Positions 6,404 through 6,535 of a stretch of DNA of 6,535 nt are shown piece after piece (position 1 is the stretch's first letter; each line of letters begins with the position of its first letter). The translations under genes were made by a program, and so were the position numbers. Under the pieces are notes generated by a model that was not told where the DNA came from, ran no database searches, and saw only the letters and a list, made by a program, of their open reading frames with translations. This stretch comes from Lentimicrobium sp. (GTDB lineage Bacteria; Bacteroidota; Bacteroidia; Bacteroidales; Lentimicrobiaceae), in the NCBI GenBank assembly GCA_013336205.1, contig JAAXUD010000171.1, positions 1 to 6,535 on the forward strand. Direction: 5' to 3'.

Positions 6404-6424
6404 AACCCAACAGGTTTTCTTTTT
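6404..6424 (+). terminator. Terminator-like element downstream of carB
   Basis: AACC (6404-6407) and GGTT (6413-6416) form a 4-bp stem with a 5-nt loop, followed directly by TTCTTTTTT. An alternative pairing is CCAACA (6407-6412) with TGTTGG (6425-6430) around the T-run. The T-tract is good but the stem is short. It is the best candidate for ending the carB transcript. Confidence 0.4.
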
Positions 6425-6433
6425 TGTTGGAAT

Positions 6434-6456
6434 AGAGACGCAATGCTTGCGTCTCT
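6434..6456. repeat. Short palindromic hairpin repeat, copy 2 (after carB)
   Basis: AGAGACGCAA (6434-6443) and TTGCGTCTCT (6447-6456) form a perfect 10-bp stem with loop TGC. Its core is identical over 16 nt to the copy after carA (2887-2902), but here the left arm is intact. With two copies in 6.5 kb, both in the gap after a gene, it behaves as a dispersed intergenic repeat family. Confidence 0.8.
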
Positions 6457-6499
6457 GGTCCATCCCAGAATAGAAAAATTTCTTTCCGACGTCAGGCTG

Positions 6500-6520
6500 G
6501 GTGCCCTTCGACAAGGCGGA
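6500..6520. repeat. CTTCGAC-type intergenic repeat fragment
   Basis: CTTCGAC (6506-6512) is the inverse of GTCGAAG at 6367-6373, and CCTT / AAGG around CGAC (6505-6516) makes a small stem-loop. I recall similar CTTCGACAAGC words as common dispersed repeats in Bacteroidota intergenic DNA. The element reaches close to the window edge and may be incomplete. Confidence 0.45.
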
Positions 6521-6535
6521 GTAAAGATTAAAACA

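Noticed and set aside
6311..6514. Minus-strand open frame of 67 codons downstream of carB
   Set aside because: It runs through the inverted repeat, T-tract and hairpin copy 2; the protein shows no recognisable motif and is explained by repeat DNA.

Overview
The window reads as a stretch of a Bacteroidota chromosome, probably Bacteroidales or a close relative. Three things point there. The first gene is a secreted C10-family cysteine protease with a C-terminal domain resembling a type IX secretion (T9SS) sorting signal, and its predicted signal-peptide cleavage leaves Gln at +1. The carbamoyl-phosphate synthetase subunits carry the motif set I recall from Bacteroidetes CarA/CarB. The start codons lack Shine-Dalgarno sequences, and there are matches to the Bacteroidetes promoter pattern TTTG / TAnnTTTG. 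All three genes lie on the + strand, are intact, and have starts bounded by in-frame upstream stops.

Layout: (1) 24-1481, exported streptopain-like protease, complete. (2) 1482-1763, gap with a weak terminator-like hairpin at the protease stop, a good promoter -7 box, and two predicted hairpins in what would be the carA leader. (3) 1764-2864, carA, the glutamine amidotransferase subunit. (4) 2865-3052, gap holding the end of an 8-bp tandem repeat that supplies the carA stop codon, a short hairpin repeat, a perfect 9+2+9 palindrome and a possible separate carB promoter. (5) 3053-6256, carB, the large synthetase subunit. (6) 6257-6535, no gene visible but dense in repeats: seven 7-bp tandem units, a long inverted repeat, a terminator-like element, a second copy of the hairpin found after carA, and a CTTCGAC-type repeat.

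CarA releases ammonia from glutamine and CarB uses it with bicarbonate and two ATP to make carbamoyl phosphate for pyrimidine and arginine synthesis. The protease is a neighbour with no visible functional link. I see no new defence, mobile or biosynthetic system. What merits a second look is the non-coding DNA around carA and carB (shared repeats, the octamer that ends carA, the palindrome before carB) and the eukaryote-like (CAD/CPS1) character of both subunits, including the CarB allosteric pocket.
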